DNA of 64,000 nt, from assembly GCA_023205875.1 (NCBI GenBank), contig CP060761.1:558001-622000 (forward strand), in the 5' to 3' direction. A program made the position numbers and the translations under genes. This DNA is from Chloropicon primus (taxonomy: Eukaryota; Chlorophyta; Chloropicophyceae; Chloropicales; Chloropicaceae). Shown here piece by piece: positions 21,666 through 31,082 of the stretch (the stretch's first letter is position 1; every line of letters begins with the position of its first letter). The notes beneath the pieces are model-generated. The model worked only from the letters and a program-made list of their open reading frames with translations, searched no databases and was not told where the DNA came from.

Positions 21666-21690
21666 GATGACGACGAGGATGACGACGAGG
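21243..21690. promoter_or_regulatory. shared divergent promoter region of GWD and SOD2, with palindromes and an ACG microsatellite
   Basis: The two genes start head to head. The spacer holds AG repeats (about 21320-21345) and a cluster of GATCGATC and CGATCGTGATCG motifs (about 21425-21480). It also holds a perfect 20-base palindrome, CTACTTCAAATTTGAAGTAG, at 21514-21533, followed by CTTTCGAG. An (ACG)n microsatellite at about 21620-21665 runs almost to the SOD2 start codon. Confidence 0.55.
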
Positions 21691-22716
21691 ATGATGATGA
21701 GCACGATAGGGAGGGTTTTGAATTCGGGGTCCATTGGTTTTTCTTCCTCTGCAGTGACCAAACTCACGTCTGTGTCGATGTTGAGTTTGACTCAGGTTCA
21801 GGCCAAACATACTTTGCCTGACTTGCCTTATGACTACTCGGCCTTGGAGCCCGTCATCAGTGGAGAGATCATGGAGCTCCACCATTCCAAGCATCACCAG
21901 GTAATGCAGTGAAACCGCATCGATGCATCGACCACCTTCCTCCTCCTCTCTCTCTCTCTCTCTCTCTCTCTCGAGCTGCTTTTCTTCTGACAGCAAAGCA
22001 TTGGTCTCTCTCTCTCTCTCTCTTGCGATGCCCTGGACATGGCAGGCCTATGTGAACGGATTGAACGCAGCCAGTGAGCAGATGGAAGAGGCTCAATCGA
22101 AAGGTAACTCTCACCCCCTTCCACACAACTCTCTCTCTCTCATTCAGAGAGACAGAATGCGATGCAAATGCATGCTGCTAGCAAGAATGAAACCAGTGGA
22201 CTGACTCTCTCCCTCATTCTCTCATTCTCTCTCTCTCTGTGTGTGTGTGTGTGTGTTGATTGCTTTTGCTTGCCGCTAGGCGATGTTGCGTCGATGACGA
22301 AGCTTGTGAAGGCGATCAACTTCAACGGCGGGGGCCACATCAATCACTCGATCTTTTGGGAGAACTTGTGTCCTGTCAAGGACTACCGTCCACCTCAGGG
22401 TGCGTTGCTGGAGAAGATCAACCAGGACTTTGGAAGCCTGGAGAAGATGCAGGCGAACTTGACCGCCAGCACCGTTGGACTGCAGGGAAGTGGCTGGGGA
22501 TGGCTTGGCTACGACAAGCAGACCGACCAGCTTTACGTCAAGACCATGGCGAACCAGGATCCCCTCAGCTGCGGCGCTCCCCTCTTCGGCATCGATGCCT
22601 GGGAGCACGCGTACTACTTGCAGTACAAGAACGTGAGGCCAGACTACGTCAAGGCGATCTGGGACATTGTGAACTGGAAGGACGTGGAGCAGAGATTCGA
22701 GGCCGCGAGAAAATAA
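21691..22716 (+). CDS. SOD2: manganese superoxide dismutase, mitochondrial type
   Basis: Three exons (21691-21900, 22046-22103, 22280-22716) encode 234 residues. The mature part starts [16 protein letters not shown]. Metal ligands are the His in MELHHSKHH, the His in [10 protein letters not shown], and Asp and His in DAWEHAYY. The Gln in [12 protein letters not shown] and the overall sequence mark the Mn type rather than the plastid Fe type. It converts superoxide to hydrogen peroxide and oxygen. The first about 45 residues ([19 protein letters not shown]) look like a mitochondrial presequence. Three consecutive ATGs can start translation; the open frame also continues upstream through the ACG microsatellite as poly-Thr, which I exclude. 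Both introns are rich in CT repeats on the sense strand. Confidence 0.92.
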
Positions 22717-22839
22717 GTCGTGCCTTACATCAACAACTTTGAAGCGTTTAATTCCTTTTTTTTTGTTTCCTTCCTCTCCTTCTTCTTCGTTTTCGGGGAG
22801 CTCCTGAGCCTCGGGCAGAGCGTGCGTCGCGGGCCGGCC

Positions 22840-24126
22840 TCACCAGGGCTCGTGGAGGGTTCTCAGCCCCATGACTTGGCTCTCCGTGCCCACGATCTTG
22901 GTGAGCTGGTCGAAATCAACGCTCCTTCCCACCGCGAAAGCAAAGAGCTGGAGCTGGAGGCGAAAGAGCTGCTCGGCCGCGGCGGTGGCCGCCTTGGCCT
23001 GGTAGGAGTCGATCCTCCCGTCCGTCAGGATCAGCACGACGTGCGGCACCTGGCTCTGCCTCGCCCCTCCGCCGCCGTTTCCTGGGCCGGCGTCCTCCTC
23101 CTGGCCCGTGACGCAAGCCTTGCTGAGAGCCAAGGCGATGTTGGTGCCGCCGTTCATTCTGGACATGGTGGCCGCAAACGTGTCAAAGTCTTCCGAGGAG
23201 ATGGGCTGCGGCTGCATCTCCACCTTTACCTCATTACTGAATTGGATGATCGCAAACTTCGCGGTGCCACGAGTCTGGCGGTTGAGGGAGCAGACGGCTT
23301 TGCTCATGAAGCTCGTCATCGTCGTGAAGTCGTCATCGGTAACGCTTCCCGAGCCGTCCACGAGGAAGGTGACCATGATCTCTTGCGTGGCCGGGCACTT
23401 GAGACCGGCGAGGTGGTTGAGCATGGCCTGGACCTCAAAGTCGCAGGGCTGGATCCAAGGGGAGCTCTCCTTTTCCGCGAGGTGCTTCGCCTTGTAGAAC
23501 TTGTGCCACCCGCCCGCGAGCTTGCTGGCCTCCACGCCGATCGCCCCGGGATCGCCCCACCTCTCGATGTACAGCGAGGACCACCTCTGCGTCCTCTGGC
23601 TCACCACGAAATCAAACCTGCGGCAGACGAGGGACAAGGTGCAGAGGTCCTTGAACCCCAGGGCGTCGAGGACCGGGCCGTCCAAGAGCTCGTCCGGGAG
23701 GACCTCGATGATGAGGGCCTCCTTCTGCCTCTGCCTCCTCTTCCTCTTCTTCTGGGCTGCTTTAGCGATGGCCGGGGCGCCCCTCGTTTTGCTCCGCTTG
23801 GACGACCCGGAGGAGGATCCTGAGGCGTCCATCGGCGGCACGGCGGTGCTGTTGGCCTTCTTCCACGCGCCCACCCTCACCCCCCTCCGACTCCTCCTCA
23901 CCTTGGCGGGGATGCCGTCCGTCAGCGGCAGGGGCAACGGCACGGTCCCGCTCCTCTTCTGCCTCGACCTCCTGGACCTCGACCTCGTCACCACCCTGGC
24001 GCTGCCGACCTCCTCCGGTTGGCCCGCCTCCTGGCCCTCCCCTGGCCCCACCACGCCTTGCTCCTGGTTCGGGAACAAGGACGCAGTCAGCCTCCTCGCC
24101 CCGCGAAGCACTTCCCTCAGCAGCAT
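22840..24126 (-). CDS. F-box protein with C-terminal von Willebrand A domain
   Basis: The single-exon gene encodes 428 residues. An Arg/Ser-rich basic region (VVTRSRSRRSRQKRSG; KKRKRRQRQK) could be a nuclear localisation signal. A compact F-box follows (LPDELLDGPVLDALGFKDLCTLSLVCRRFD), then a Trp-containing segment (RWSSLYIERWGDP). The C-terminal about 190 residues form a VWA domain with a full MIDAS metal site: DGSGSVTDDDF, Thr in NGGTNIALAL, and LTDGRID. The F-box should recruit an SCF ubiquitin ligase and the VWA domain may choose the substrate; that role is inferred. The combination is unusual. The first ATG of the family-like frame (24126) was chosen; the frame is open further upstream without clear homology. 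Confidence 0.78.
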   Translation of the reverse strand: MLLREVLRGARRLTASLFPNQEQGVVGPGEGQEAGQPEEVGSARVVTRSRSRRSRQKRSGTVPLPLPLTDGIPAKVRRSRRGVRVGAWKKANSTAVPPMDASGSSSGSSKRSKTRGAPAIAKAAQKKRKRRQRQKEALIIEVLPDELLDGPVLDALGFKDLCTLSLVCRRFDFVVSQRTQRWSSLYIERWGDPGAIGVEASKLAGGWHKFYKAKHLAEKESSPWIQPCDFEVQAMLNHLAGLKCPATQEIMVTFLVDGSGSVTDDDFTTMTSFMSKAVCSLNRQTRGTAKFAIIQFSNEVKVEMQPQPISSEDFDTFAATMSRMNGGTNIALALSKACVTGQEEDAGPGNGGGGARQSQVPHVVLILTDGRIDSYQAKAATAAAEQLFRLQLQLFAFAVGRSVDFDQLTKIVGTESQVMGLRTLHEPW

Positions 24127-26101
24127 CGTATCACCTCTGGGGGCACCGTGCGTCGTCGTCGTCGAACTGGTACCGGTCCGCGGTCCGTGAACACGAACAC
24201 GCCGCTGGTGTAACGGATGTGGAAACCTCCTCAGCGATTGTTCCACAGCTCGATCGATCCAGAGATCAACCGCACAACGTGGAAACGTATCGACAACCTC
24301 CCCTACCCTTCCCTTAAAAAAAAAAGTCAGACCTTCTCGAGGCCACCACAGGTACCCGAGGACAAGGCCAAGCACCAAGAGCACGAGACACCTCGAGTGT
24401 TACGTCACCGCGCTCGCCCTCTTCGTAACGGCAATCGGTTACGAAGGAGTCCACGCAAGAGAAGCCTCGACCAGGACGGTTAACCCTTTGGCTCGCTCGT
24501 TCGTTCGTGCGCGAGAGAGAGAGAGCCAAAAGGGGAACGTGGCTCTCTGTGTCAGCACTCCTGTAGCAGGGGGACGCGTGTCGTCTTCCTCTTCGTCGTT
24601 GCGGAGGATGGCGCACAGCGCGGGACTCGAACCGTCGCAAGGGAAAAAGACCTCGGTCCGCGTACTCGACCACCTCCGGAAGGGAAACCGAAGAGAGGAA
24701 GCGTAATCGAAAGAAGCACCGTGTCGCGCTCTCTTGTGGCTTCTCTTTTTCCGTCTCGTCGATCTCTCTCTCTCTGCGTTTCTACGAACGACATTCTACC
24801 TAGATGTTTCCGAATGTCGTATTTGAACTCATAAATCCACTGAACTACTCTCCATATACTTTAAATTTGAAGTATTGATATTTCTATAACGTCAAAAATA
24901 AAATATGTTTTTGTTCACGTGGCAACATCAGCTAGCGGGTTTCAACAGGCATGGCAAAGTGAGTCATGACGTTGACGACTCGGTGAGTCAATCGCACGGC
25001 AGTCACGTTCATGGCCAGCGGCCATCGGAGGTCTGCGTAACCCCAGCAGACGTCTCCGTGTCTCCGTCTCCGTCTGTGAACAACGGTTAGGGAGGCTTTT
25101 CTTGGAGAGGACCAAGAAACGAGGATGGATGGATGGATGCATTGCCTCTTGCTCTTTCCAATGAGCCCTCACTCGCGCGCTTTTGCTCCCTAGAGAGAGA
25201 GAGAGAGAGGAAGAGATTGGGGTGATCAGGATGGTGATGCGAGGAGTCGAGCAGAGCAAGAGGGGGATTGAATGCATGGATGGATTAAAGCTCGTACAAG
25301 CACAAGTAAATAGGGACTGGGTCTTTTGGCGTGGTCGGTATGATCGTACAGCATACTGGTGAATGATACCTTTACACACACACCACCTCACACACCTCAC
25401 AGACTTTTTCGTGGACGCCTCAACCACAGCCAAGGAGGTTGATCTTACTGACTTGGACTTGGACTTGGACTTGTCTTGGGCTTGATCCGCACATCCTCAT
25501 CCTCGCCATCGTCATCATCATCCTCGTCCTCGTCCTGGATGAAAAACGCTTCGGTTGTGTTGAGAAGTTTCGTCCATACCATACCTTTATACACACCACC
25601 ACCTCACACACCTCACAGACTTTTTCGTGGACGCCTCAACCACAGCCAAGGAGGTTGATCTTACTGACTTGGACTTGGACTTGGACTTGTCTTTGGGCTT
25701 GATCCGCACATCCTCATCCTCGCCATCGTCATCATCCTCCCGTCGTCCTCGTCCTCGTCCTGAAAAACGTGAACTTCTAGATGGCCAAAATTCTCGCCAG
25801 CCGACGAGGGGCGGAGGCAGACGAACCGTCGGTCGAGAGAGGGGGGGGACGTGACCTTCGTCTTCGTCTTCGTGACGACCGGGACGAAGGCCAGGAGGGA
25901 CACCTAAGAAGGGGCGGCAAGGCACAACACGAACACGAACTCCAACCGGTCGACCCTTTCGAAATTGCATTGCATTGCGGCAGAAAGCGACGCCACTCGT
26001 TTTCGACGACGACGACGAGGAGGTTGAATTGAATTGAATTGAATTGAATTGAATTGGCTTGGCTTGGCTTGGCTTGCGCCTGGTCCGCGCAACGAACAAC
26101 G
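24127..26101. other. repeat-rich intergenic region without recognised genes
   Basis: This divergent spacer of nearly 2 kb holds low-complexity sequence. It includes TTTAAATTTGAAGTA near 24860-24875, an AG run near 25192-25210, a tandem duplication at 25385-25770, and pentanucleotide runs of GAATT (about 26026-26055) and GGCTT (about 26056-26075) just before the hydrolase gene. Short ORFs here coincide with repeats and show no family resemblance. Confidence 0.55.
25385..25770. repeat. tandem duplication, 216-base period
   Basis: A block containing CTCACAGACTTTTTCGTGG, GAGGTTGATCTTACTGAC, a GACTTG hexamer run and CCGCACATCCTCATCC occurs twice, 216 bases apart (from about 25385 and about 25601). 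On the minus strand both read as an acidic then lysine/serine-rich peptide (EDVRIKPK). The two copies differ by a base in the shared part, so the reading frames diverge and conservation as protein is unlikely. Confidence 0.75.
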
Positions 26102-27238
26102 ATGAGGCTCGTCGCGAAGCCGCTCAGCAGCAGCAGCAGAGGAGGAGGAGGAGGAGGAAACGCTCGTCAGGAGATTTTGTTTTTGGGCAATGGTCGTCGT
26201 CGTCGTGGCTGCTGCTGCTGCCCCGTGTTGGCGAGGAGGAGGTCCATGACGTCGTGCTCGGCGTCGGCCTCGAGGAAGAGGGCCGCGGCGGCGTCCGCGC
26301 CGGACGTGGCGGACCACGACGCGCTGACAGGTGTCCCGGAGGACGTGGTGACGGCGTCCAGAACCTACTCGTCTCACATCAAGTACGAGGTGCTGAAGGG
26401 GCCGCTCGTGGCGTTCAGCGAGAGCTCGAGCGTCGAGGTTCCGACCGCCGTGCTCGTGCACGGGATCCTGGGCTCCGGGAGGAACCTGCGCGGGTTCGCG
26501 AGGAAGCTGGCGAGGGAGAACCCGGCCTGGCAGTTTGTCCTGGTCGATCTGAGGTGCCACGGGGGCACCGCCGTGGCCGGCCTGACGTCCGACGCGGTGA
26601 ATTCCGTGGACGGGGCCTCGGAGGACGTGCTGCGCCTCCTCAAGAAGCTCAACCTCTTCCCCAAGATGCTGATCGGCCACTCGTTCGGGGGAAAGGTCGT
26701 GATGAAGATGGTGGACCAGTTCGGTTCCAAGGCCCTCCCGAGGCCGGTGCAGGTTTGGGTCCTGGACACCGTCCCCGGGGACGTGGAGCAGGATCCGGAT
26801 TGCAGGGACCACCCGGGGGACCTGATCGAGAGGCTCCTGAGGTTCCCCCTCCCCATCAGGTCTCCCAACGTTCTGGTGAAGGATCTCATGAGGGACGGCG
26901 TCTCGTTCGAGGTGGCTTCCTGGGTGGCGACGAACTTGTCCATGCACCCCTCGGGCTTGGGGTACTGCTGGACCTTCGATCTCCAGGGCATCAAGCAGAT
27001 GTACGAGTCGTACAAGAGCTCGGACCTGTGGAGCGTGGTGGAGTACCCGCCGCAGGGCCTGAGCATCGACTTTGTCAAGGCGGAGAGAAGCACCTTCAGG
27101 TGGGCCGGGGCGGATCACCACAGGATCGAGAGCACAGGGGCGAGCGTGCACGTGCTGAAGAACGCGGGGCACTGGGTTCACTCCGACAACCCGGACGGGC
27201 TGTTGAGGATCATGCAGTCGTCCTTCAGTGAGCCGTGA
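26102..27238 (+). CDS. alpha/beta hydrolase, ABHD11-like, probably organelle-targeted
   Basis: The single-exon gene encodes 378 residues. The first about 80 residues are rich in S, R, G, C and A with almost no acids (RLVAKPLSSSSRGG; RRSMTSCSASASRKRAAAAS), as in plastid or mitochondrial transit peptides. The hydrolase domain has the oxyanion HGILGSGRN, VLVDLRCHGGT, the nucleophile elbow GHSFGGK (Ser), and a late His in NAGHWVHSDNPDGL. The LHGILGS...DLRxHG pattern is that of the ABHD11 group, implicated elsewhere in protecting mitochondrial lipoylated enzymes or hydrolysing lipids. The substrate here is unknown. Composition is more GC-rich than neighbouring genes. Confidence 0.82.
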   Translation: MRLVAKPLSSSSRGGGGGGNARQEILFLGNGRRRRGCCCCPVLARRRSMTSCSASASRKRAAAASAPDVADHDALTGVPEDVVTASRTYSSHIKYEVLKGPLVAFSESSSVEVPTAVLVHGILGSGRNLRGFARKLARENPAWQFVLVDLRCHGGTAVAGLTSDAVNSVDGASEDVLRLLKKLNLFPKMLIGHSFGGKVVMKMVDQFGSKALPRPVQVWVLDTVPGDVEQDPDCRDHPGDLIERLLRFPLPIRSPNVLVKDLMRDGVSFEVASWVATNLSMHPSGLGYCWTFDLQGIKQMYESYKSSDLWSVVEYPPQGLSIDFVKAERSTFRWAGADHHRIESTGASVHVLKNAGHWVHSDNPDGLLRIMQSSFSEP

Positions 27239-27394
27239 GCGCGGCGCCCGGAGGCAGGGGAGGCAGGGGAGGGGGTGAAGCACAACTAAGCTAACATATG
27301 TACAAGATTGATGTGTAATGTAAGGAACCAGGCAAGTCCTGAAGCCTGGAGGTTCCTAAAACCTACCTAGAAAAACGCTTTCTCTGTTCAAGGC

Positions 27395-27625
27395 GAGTTG
27401 ATCATACCAAAGTGCGCCTCGAGAGCTTTCCATTGATACCTTGGTCGACGGCATCGGCAAAGGATTGACCCGCCGAGATTGATTGATTCCTGACGAGGGA
27501 AGGGGAGGAGTGCAGCGCAATCAGCGAGGCATTTGACGACGAGGACGGGGGAGGAGTGAAGAGCAAGGTCGCCAGGCAGAACCTTCGTCTCGCGAGCTTT
27601 CGATTGGTGCCCTCTCTTGACGACT
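27395..27625 (+). repeat. gene-start module pair shared with 6430-6700
   Basis: Two gene-start elements (CTTT of the core at about 27426 and 27597, 171 bases apart) precede the iron transporter gene. The whole block, including GATTGATTGATTCCTGACG and GACGACGAGGACGGGGGAGG, is the reverse complement of about 6470-6670 with only a few substitutions and one small deletion. The remaining parts of 27239-27686 contain no gene. Confidence 0.75.
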
Positions 27626-27686
27626 CTCCGACCCAACCATTCATCTCCCTGCTCCATCGAGACCAGACGACCGTAACGCACGCGTC

Positions 27687-28520
27687 ATGGAGGAGGGCGG
27701 TGGCACGAATGCGGCGCCGCTTCTGGGCGGGCATGCGGTGATGCGTCACCACGCTGGTTCGGCCGCGTTCGTGAACTCCCACGACGACTTGCAGAAGGGG
27801 ACGACGCGTGCGGCAGTCCTCGGCTGCTTGGATGGCCTGGTGTCGAACCTGTGCCTCATCCTGGGAGTGATGGCGCCCTGCCTCATGGGAAAGGAGTCGG
27901 ACAAGAAGGTTTTGCTGACGGGCCTCGCGGGAATCTTCGCGGGAGCCTTCAGCATGGCTGTGGGAGAGTGGCTCTCCATCACCGCGGAGAACGAGTATCT
28001 CCTGAAAGAGGTGGAGACGGAGAAGGCTCACATCAGCGAGCACAGGGACGAGGAGAACCAGGAGCTCATCGAGTACTTTGTGGAGCAGGGGCTGAGGCTG
28101 GAGACGGCAAACCTCGTGATTGCTGACCTGGAGGGCCACAGCGACTCGACCGCGAGGCTGCTGAACTTCCACACCAAGTTCCACCTTGGAATTGACCAGG
28201 AGGATCTCGGAGGGAGCGCGTGGACGGCGGCGGGCGTGTCCTTCCTCGCCTTCTCCGCGGGGGGGCTCATCCCCCTTTTGCCTTGGACGGTGCCCTGCTC
28301 CGCCACGCGTTGGGGCGACGGGGCCCCTGCTTGCCTGGAAACCAAGCTGGCCCTCACGATCGCCCTCTCCGCTCTCGCCATGTTCCTCGTCGGCTTCGTT
28401 CTCGCGAGGTCCACGCCCACGAACTCGTGGTACGGAGGGGCCAGGCACACGGCCTGCGGGTTGCTGGCCGCCGGGTCGACCTTTTGCATCGGTTACGGCA
28501 TCGGGTCCGCGGTGGGCTGA
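27687..28520 (+). CDS. vacuolar iron transporter (VIT1/CCC1 family)
   Basis: The single-exon gene encodes 277 residues. The CCC1 family pattern is clear: LDGLVSNLCLILGV in the first membrane helix, GIFAGAFSMAVGEWLSI in the second, then a cytosolic glutamate-rich helical insertion (EVETEKAHISEHRDEENQELIEYF) that binds metal in VIT1. Three further membrane helices follow (VSFLAFSAGGLIPLLPW; LTIALSALAMFLVGFVLA; CGLLAAGSTFCIGYGIGSAVG). Family members move Fe2+ or Mn2+ into vacuoles in exchange for protons. The two gene-start elements directly upstream are within 260 bases of the ATG. Confidence 0.88.
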   Translation: MEEGGGTNAAPLLGGHAVMRHHAGSAAFVNSHDDLQKGTTRAAVLGCLDGLVSNLCLILGVMAPCLMGKESDKKVLLTGLAGIFAGAFSMAVGEWLSITAENEYLLKEVETEKAHISEHRDEENQELIEYFVEQGLRLETANLVIADLEGHSDSTARLLNFHTKFHLGIDQEDLGGSAWTAAGVSFLAFSAGGLIPLLPWTVPCSATRWGDGAPACLETKLALTIALSALAMFLVGFVLARSTPTNSWYGGARHTACGLLAAGSTFCIGYGIGSAVG

Positions 28521-28670
28521 GGCGGCAAAACAATTTTGACAAAACAATTTTGACACACAAACCTCCAGTCGTCGAGGAATATACGATTAGAATACAAAAA
28601 AGCTCCCCTCCCCCTCCTCTCTCTCCCGCCCTCTCCACCATAATATTATGATTGCTATCCATTCCCTCCA

Positions 28671-30672
28671 TCACTTGTCGCCGAAGTCGGAGCAGAGCGA
28701 CTTGACGAGGGAGTTGCCGTTGATGAGCTTGGTCGTCATCACGATGAAGTTGCAGTTCAAGCCGCCCTGGGAGCTCATGAACCTCAACGCGCTGATCTCC
28801 GCGAACGTCACCCCGCCTATGAACACAACGAGGACGGTCTTCCTCCCATCCCCGCTGCCATCTTCGCTCTCCCCCTCGCCGAGCAGTCCCTCCTCCACCC
28901 GGGACTGCTCGTAGGAGAACTGAGGGCCGGGGATCATCTTGGCCGCCTCGTCGGAGCCGAGACCCCCAGGCTTGAGGGCAGCATCCACAAGCCTGCAGCT
29001 GAGGGGGGCGTAGCCAGAGTACACGTAAGAGATGTCGGTCGGGGCGGTGTCGTCCACCTCGTCGACCACCAACCGGAAAGCCTTTTTCACTTGAGGGAAA
29101 GTGTTCCTGCCGCCCTCGTACTTTTTGATGAGCCCCGAATGCTGAATCGACTGCAAGGTGGAGAGGTTGTCGTACCCGTACAAGTGCAGGAGGCCCCACC
29201 TCAGCGTGTCGTAGTACTTTTTCGGAACGCCGCTGTTGACGAGGGACACGAGGGCAATGAGCCTCAGGACCGACTCCATGCTAGCCTTTTGGCCGAACAT
29301 TAGCTCTTCCGCGTACTCGCATGCGCTGTCGATTCCTCTGCCGTCAAGGAGGTCCTGCTCGCACCTCAGGCGCTTCAAGAAGCGTTCGTCCATCGCGGAC
29401 CTCTCCTGGATCAAGCTGGCGAGCTCCGTGTGCCTGTCCAGCACCGGCATGATGTTCAGCTGCTTCACGAACTGGTGCACCTCGCTGAAGGTTCTGCTGT
29501 TGATCTCCTTGTACTCTTCCCTCATGTGCATCGTCTTGTTCCTGAGCTTGGGTCCCACGCTCCCAAAGTTCAGGTCCCTCAACTCCCTGAAGAGGACGTC
29601 GCTCGAATTCAGTGGCACCTTCTTCCCCCTTCTGGCCGACTGCTGCTGCTGCTGCTCCTGGTCCTGGGAGATCACGGGCACCTCGACCAGGCCGTTGTTA
29701 ATTCCGAGCATCTCGTCAATGAGGCCCTCGTACGTCAGCTGGGTGCACATCGGCGACAGCAGGTCCACGCTCCGGTCCAGCAGCACGAGGGTATCAATCT
29801 GGTGACCGCCTTCAGACACGGATGCCGCCTCGCCGCTTGCACTCACGAGATCGTTCTCCAACGCAAGCCTCTGTATCAGATTCGAAACCACCTTGGAGCT
29901 CTCCCCCTTCCCTCTGACCTTTGGTATCAGCCCGCAAACCTTCTGCAGCTGCACGATCGCGCTCGCCACGTCGTACAGCGAGCTGAAGTCCTTCTCCACG
30001 TTCACCTCGTTGAAAACAGAGTTCAGCTCCAGGGACAGGACATCCTCGTCGAATGGGATCAGCCACAGCGGGAACTCGTCCACCTGCAGGGATCCCAGCA
30101 CTCCACAGTCCTCCAAGATCCTTTCACATATCACAGTCTTCCGAGGGGTGAAGTAGATGCTGAAATGAATGGTCGCCGTGTCCTTCCTCTTCGACATCCT
30201 CTCCTCCGCCTCGATGATCTGCTCACTTATCAGACGCATGTTCCCTATCGTTGGCCGAACCAAGTACACAACCTCCTTCATGCTCCCTGCCATCAGCAAC
30301 CACCACCATGCGCATGCCATCAAAGAGAGACAGAGACAGAGACAGAGACAGAGAAGAGAGACAGAAGAGAGCAAAGAGAGTGTGAGCGGATGCCACGGCG
30401 ATGCGGTGCGCGTTACCCGCGGAAGGTATTCCATCCTCACCATCGTCCACCTTGAGTCCCGGCTCGAGATGAAAGAGTTTCTCGACGCCATGCTCCTTGA
30501 GCACACCGATGTTCGCCACTAGGGCAAGTGGACCAGACACCGTCTTGTCGAGAACGAGGACCTTCCGTCCAGGTCTACGATCGAGCAAGCTGATTAGCGT
30601 CCGCTGAGCTTGCGAACGAATGTCTTCCAAGGGAAGAACACTTCCCGCAAGCGAAGGCTGAACTCCTGACAT
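28671..30672 (-). CDS. VPS33: VPS33 (Sec1/Munc18 protein of HOPS/CORVET)
   Basis: Two exons (30672-30417 and 30286-28671; intron 30287-30416, GTAACG...GGCAG) encode 623 residues. The Sec1-like fold runs throughout: KVLVLDKTVSGPLALVANIG near the start, EVVYLVRPTIGNMRLI, ERILEDCGVLGSLQVDEFPL and LIPFDEDVLSLEL, then LVLLDRSVDLLSPMCTQLTYEGLIDE. The C terminus TFAEISALRFMSSQGG and FIVMTTKLINGNSLVKSL is typical of VPS33 rather than VPS45 or SLY1. The protein clasps SNARE bundles and, with VPS16, tethers endosomes to vacuoles. A glutamine run (EQQQQQS) interrupts a loop. The intron contains CTCTGT repeats on the sense strand. Confidence 0.93.
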
Positions 30673-30735
30673 CCTCCTTCGCCGCTTCCTCCTTCGCCGC
30701 TTCGCTCCTGTGTTTTGAGATCAGCAGCAGCAGCA

Positions 30736-31080
30736 GAGCAGGTTTCCTCGAGGAGGCGCAAGGCATAGAGGTGAGGGCGAGGGTGATGACCAACCGGAGG
30801 GAGGGAGGGATGCGTAGGAGGGGTCCTCCCTCTCCTTGGGGTCCTCCTGTGTCGCTTCGAACGCCGAGGAGGAACATCTCGTCCACGGAAGCTCAGAAGC
30901 TCAGCAGCAGAGCAGGTTTCCTCGAGGAGGAGGAGCAAGGCATGGAGGTGAGGGCGAGGGTGATGACCAACCGGAGGGAGGGAGGGATGCGTAGGAGGGA
31001 TCCTCCCTCTCCTTGGGGTCCTCCTGCTTCGCTTCGAACGCCGAGGAGGAAGGTCTCGTCCACGGAAGGAAGGTGCTCGG
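30736..31080. repeat. tandem duplication, 174-base period, upstream of the DUF3598 gene
   Basis: The block beginning GAGCAGGTTTCCTCGAGG and continuing through GGTGATGACCAACCGGAGGG and TCGTCCACGGAAG occurs at about 30736-30895 and 30910-31070, about 90 percent alike by eye. The frame is open through both copies (174 is a multiple of three), which makes a spurious long N-terminal extension of the downstream gene. I treat it as leader DNA. Confidence 0.75.
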
Positions 31081-31082
31081 GC

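Noticed and set aside
24601-24690. Possible tRNA gene on the minus strand, with perfect box B (GGTTCGAGTCC) and a box A-like TGGTCGAGTACGCGG
   Set aside because: A 6-pair acceptor and a D stem can be drawn, but the variable region is too short and there are about 15 extra bases between the T arm and acceptor. No canonical cloverleaf or clear anticodon loop results. tRNAscan-SE would decide.
25439-25702. Plus-strand ORF with repeated TWTWTW and LILAIVIIILVLVL
   Set aside because: Simple-sequence translation (GACTTG and CATCGT repeats); the two duplicate units do not keep the same frame.
30771-31080. Extra 104-residue N-terminal extension of the DUF3598 protein
   Set aside because: It is encoded entirely by two copies of a 174-base tandem repeat, has no conservation-like features, and a transit-like leader starts right after it at 31083.
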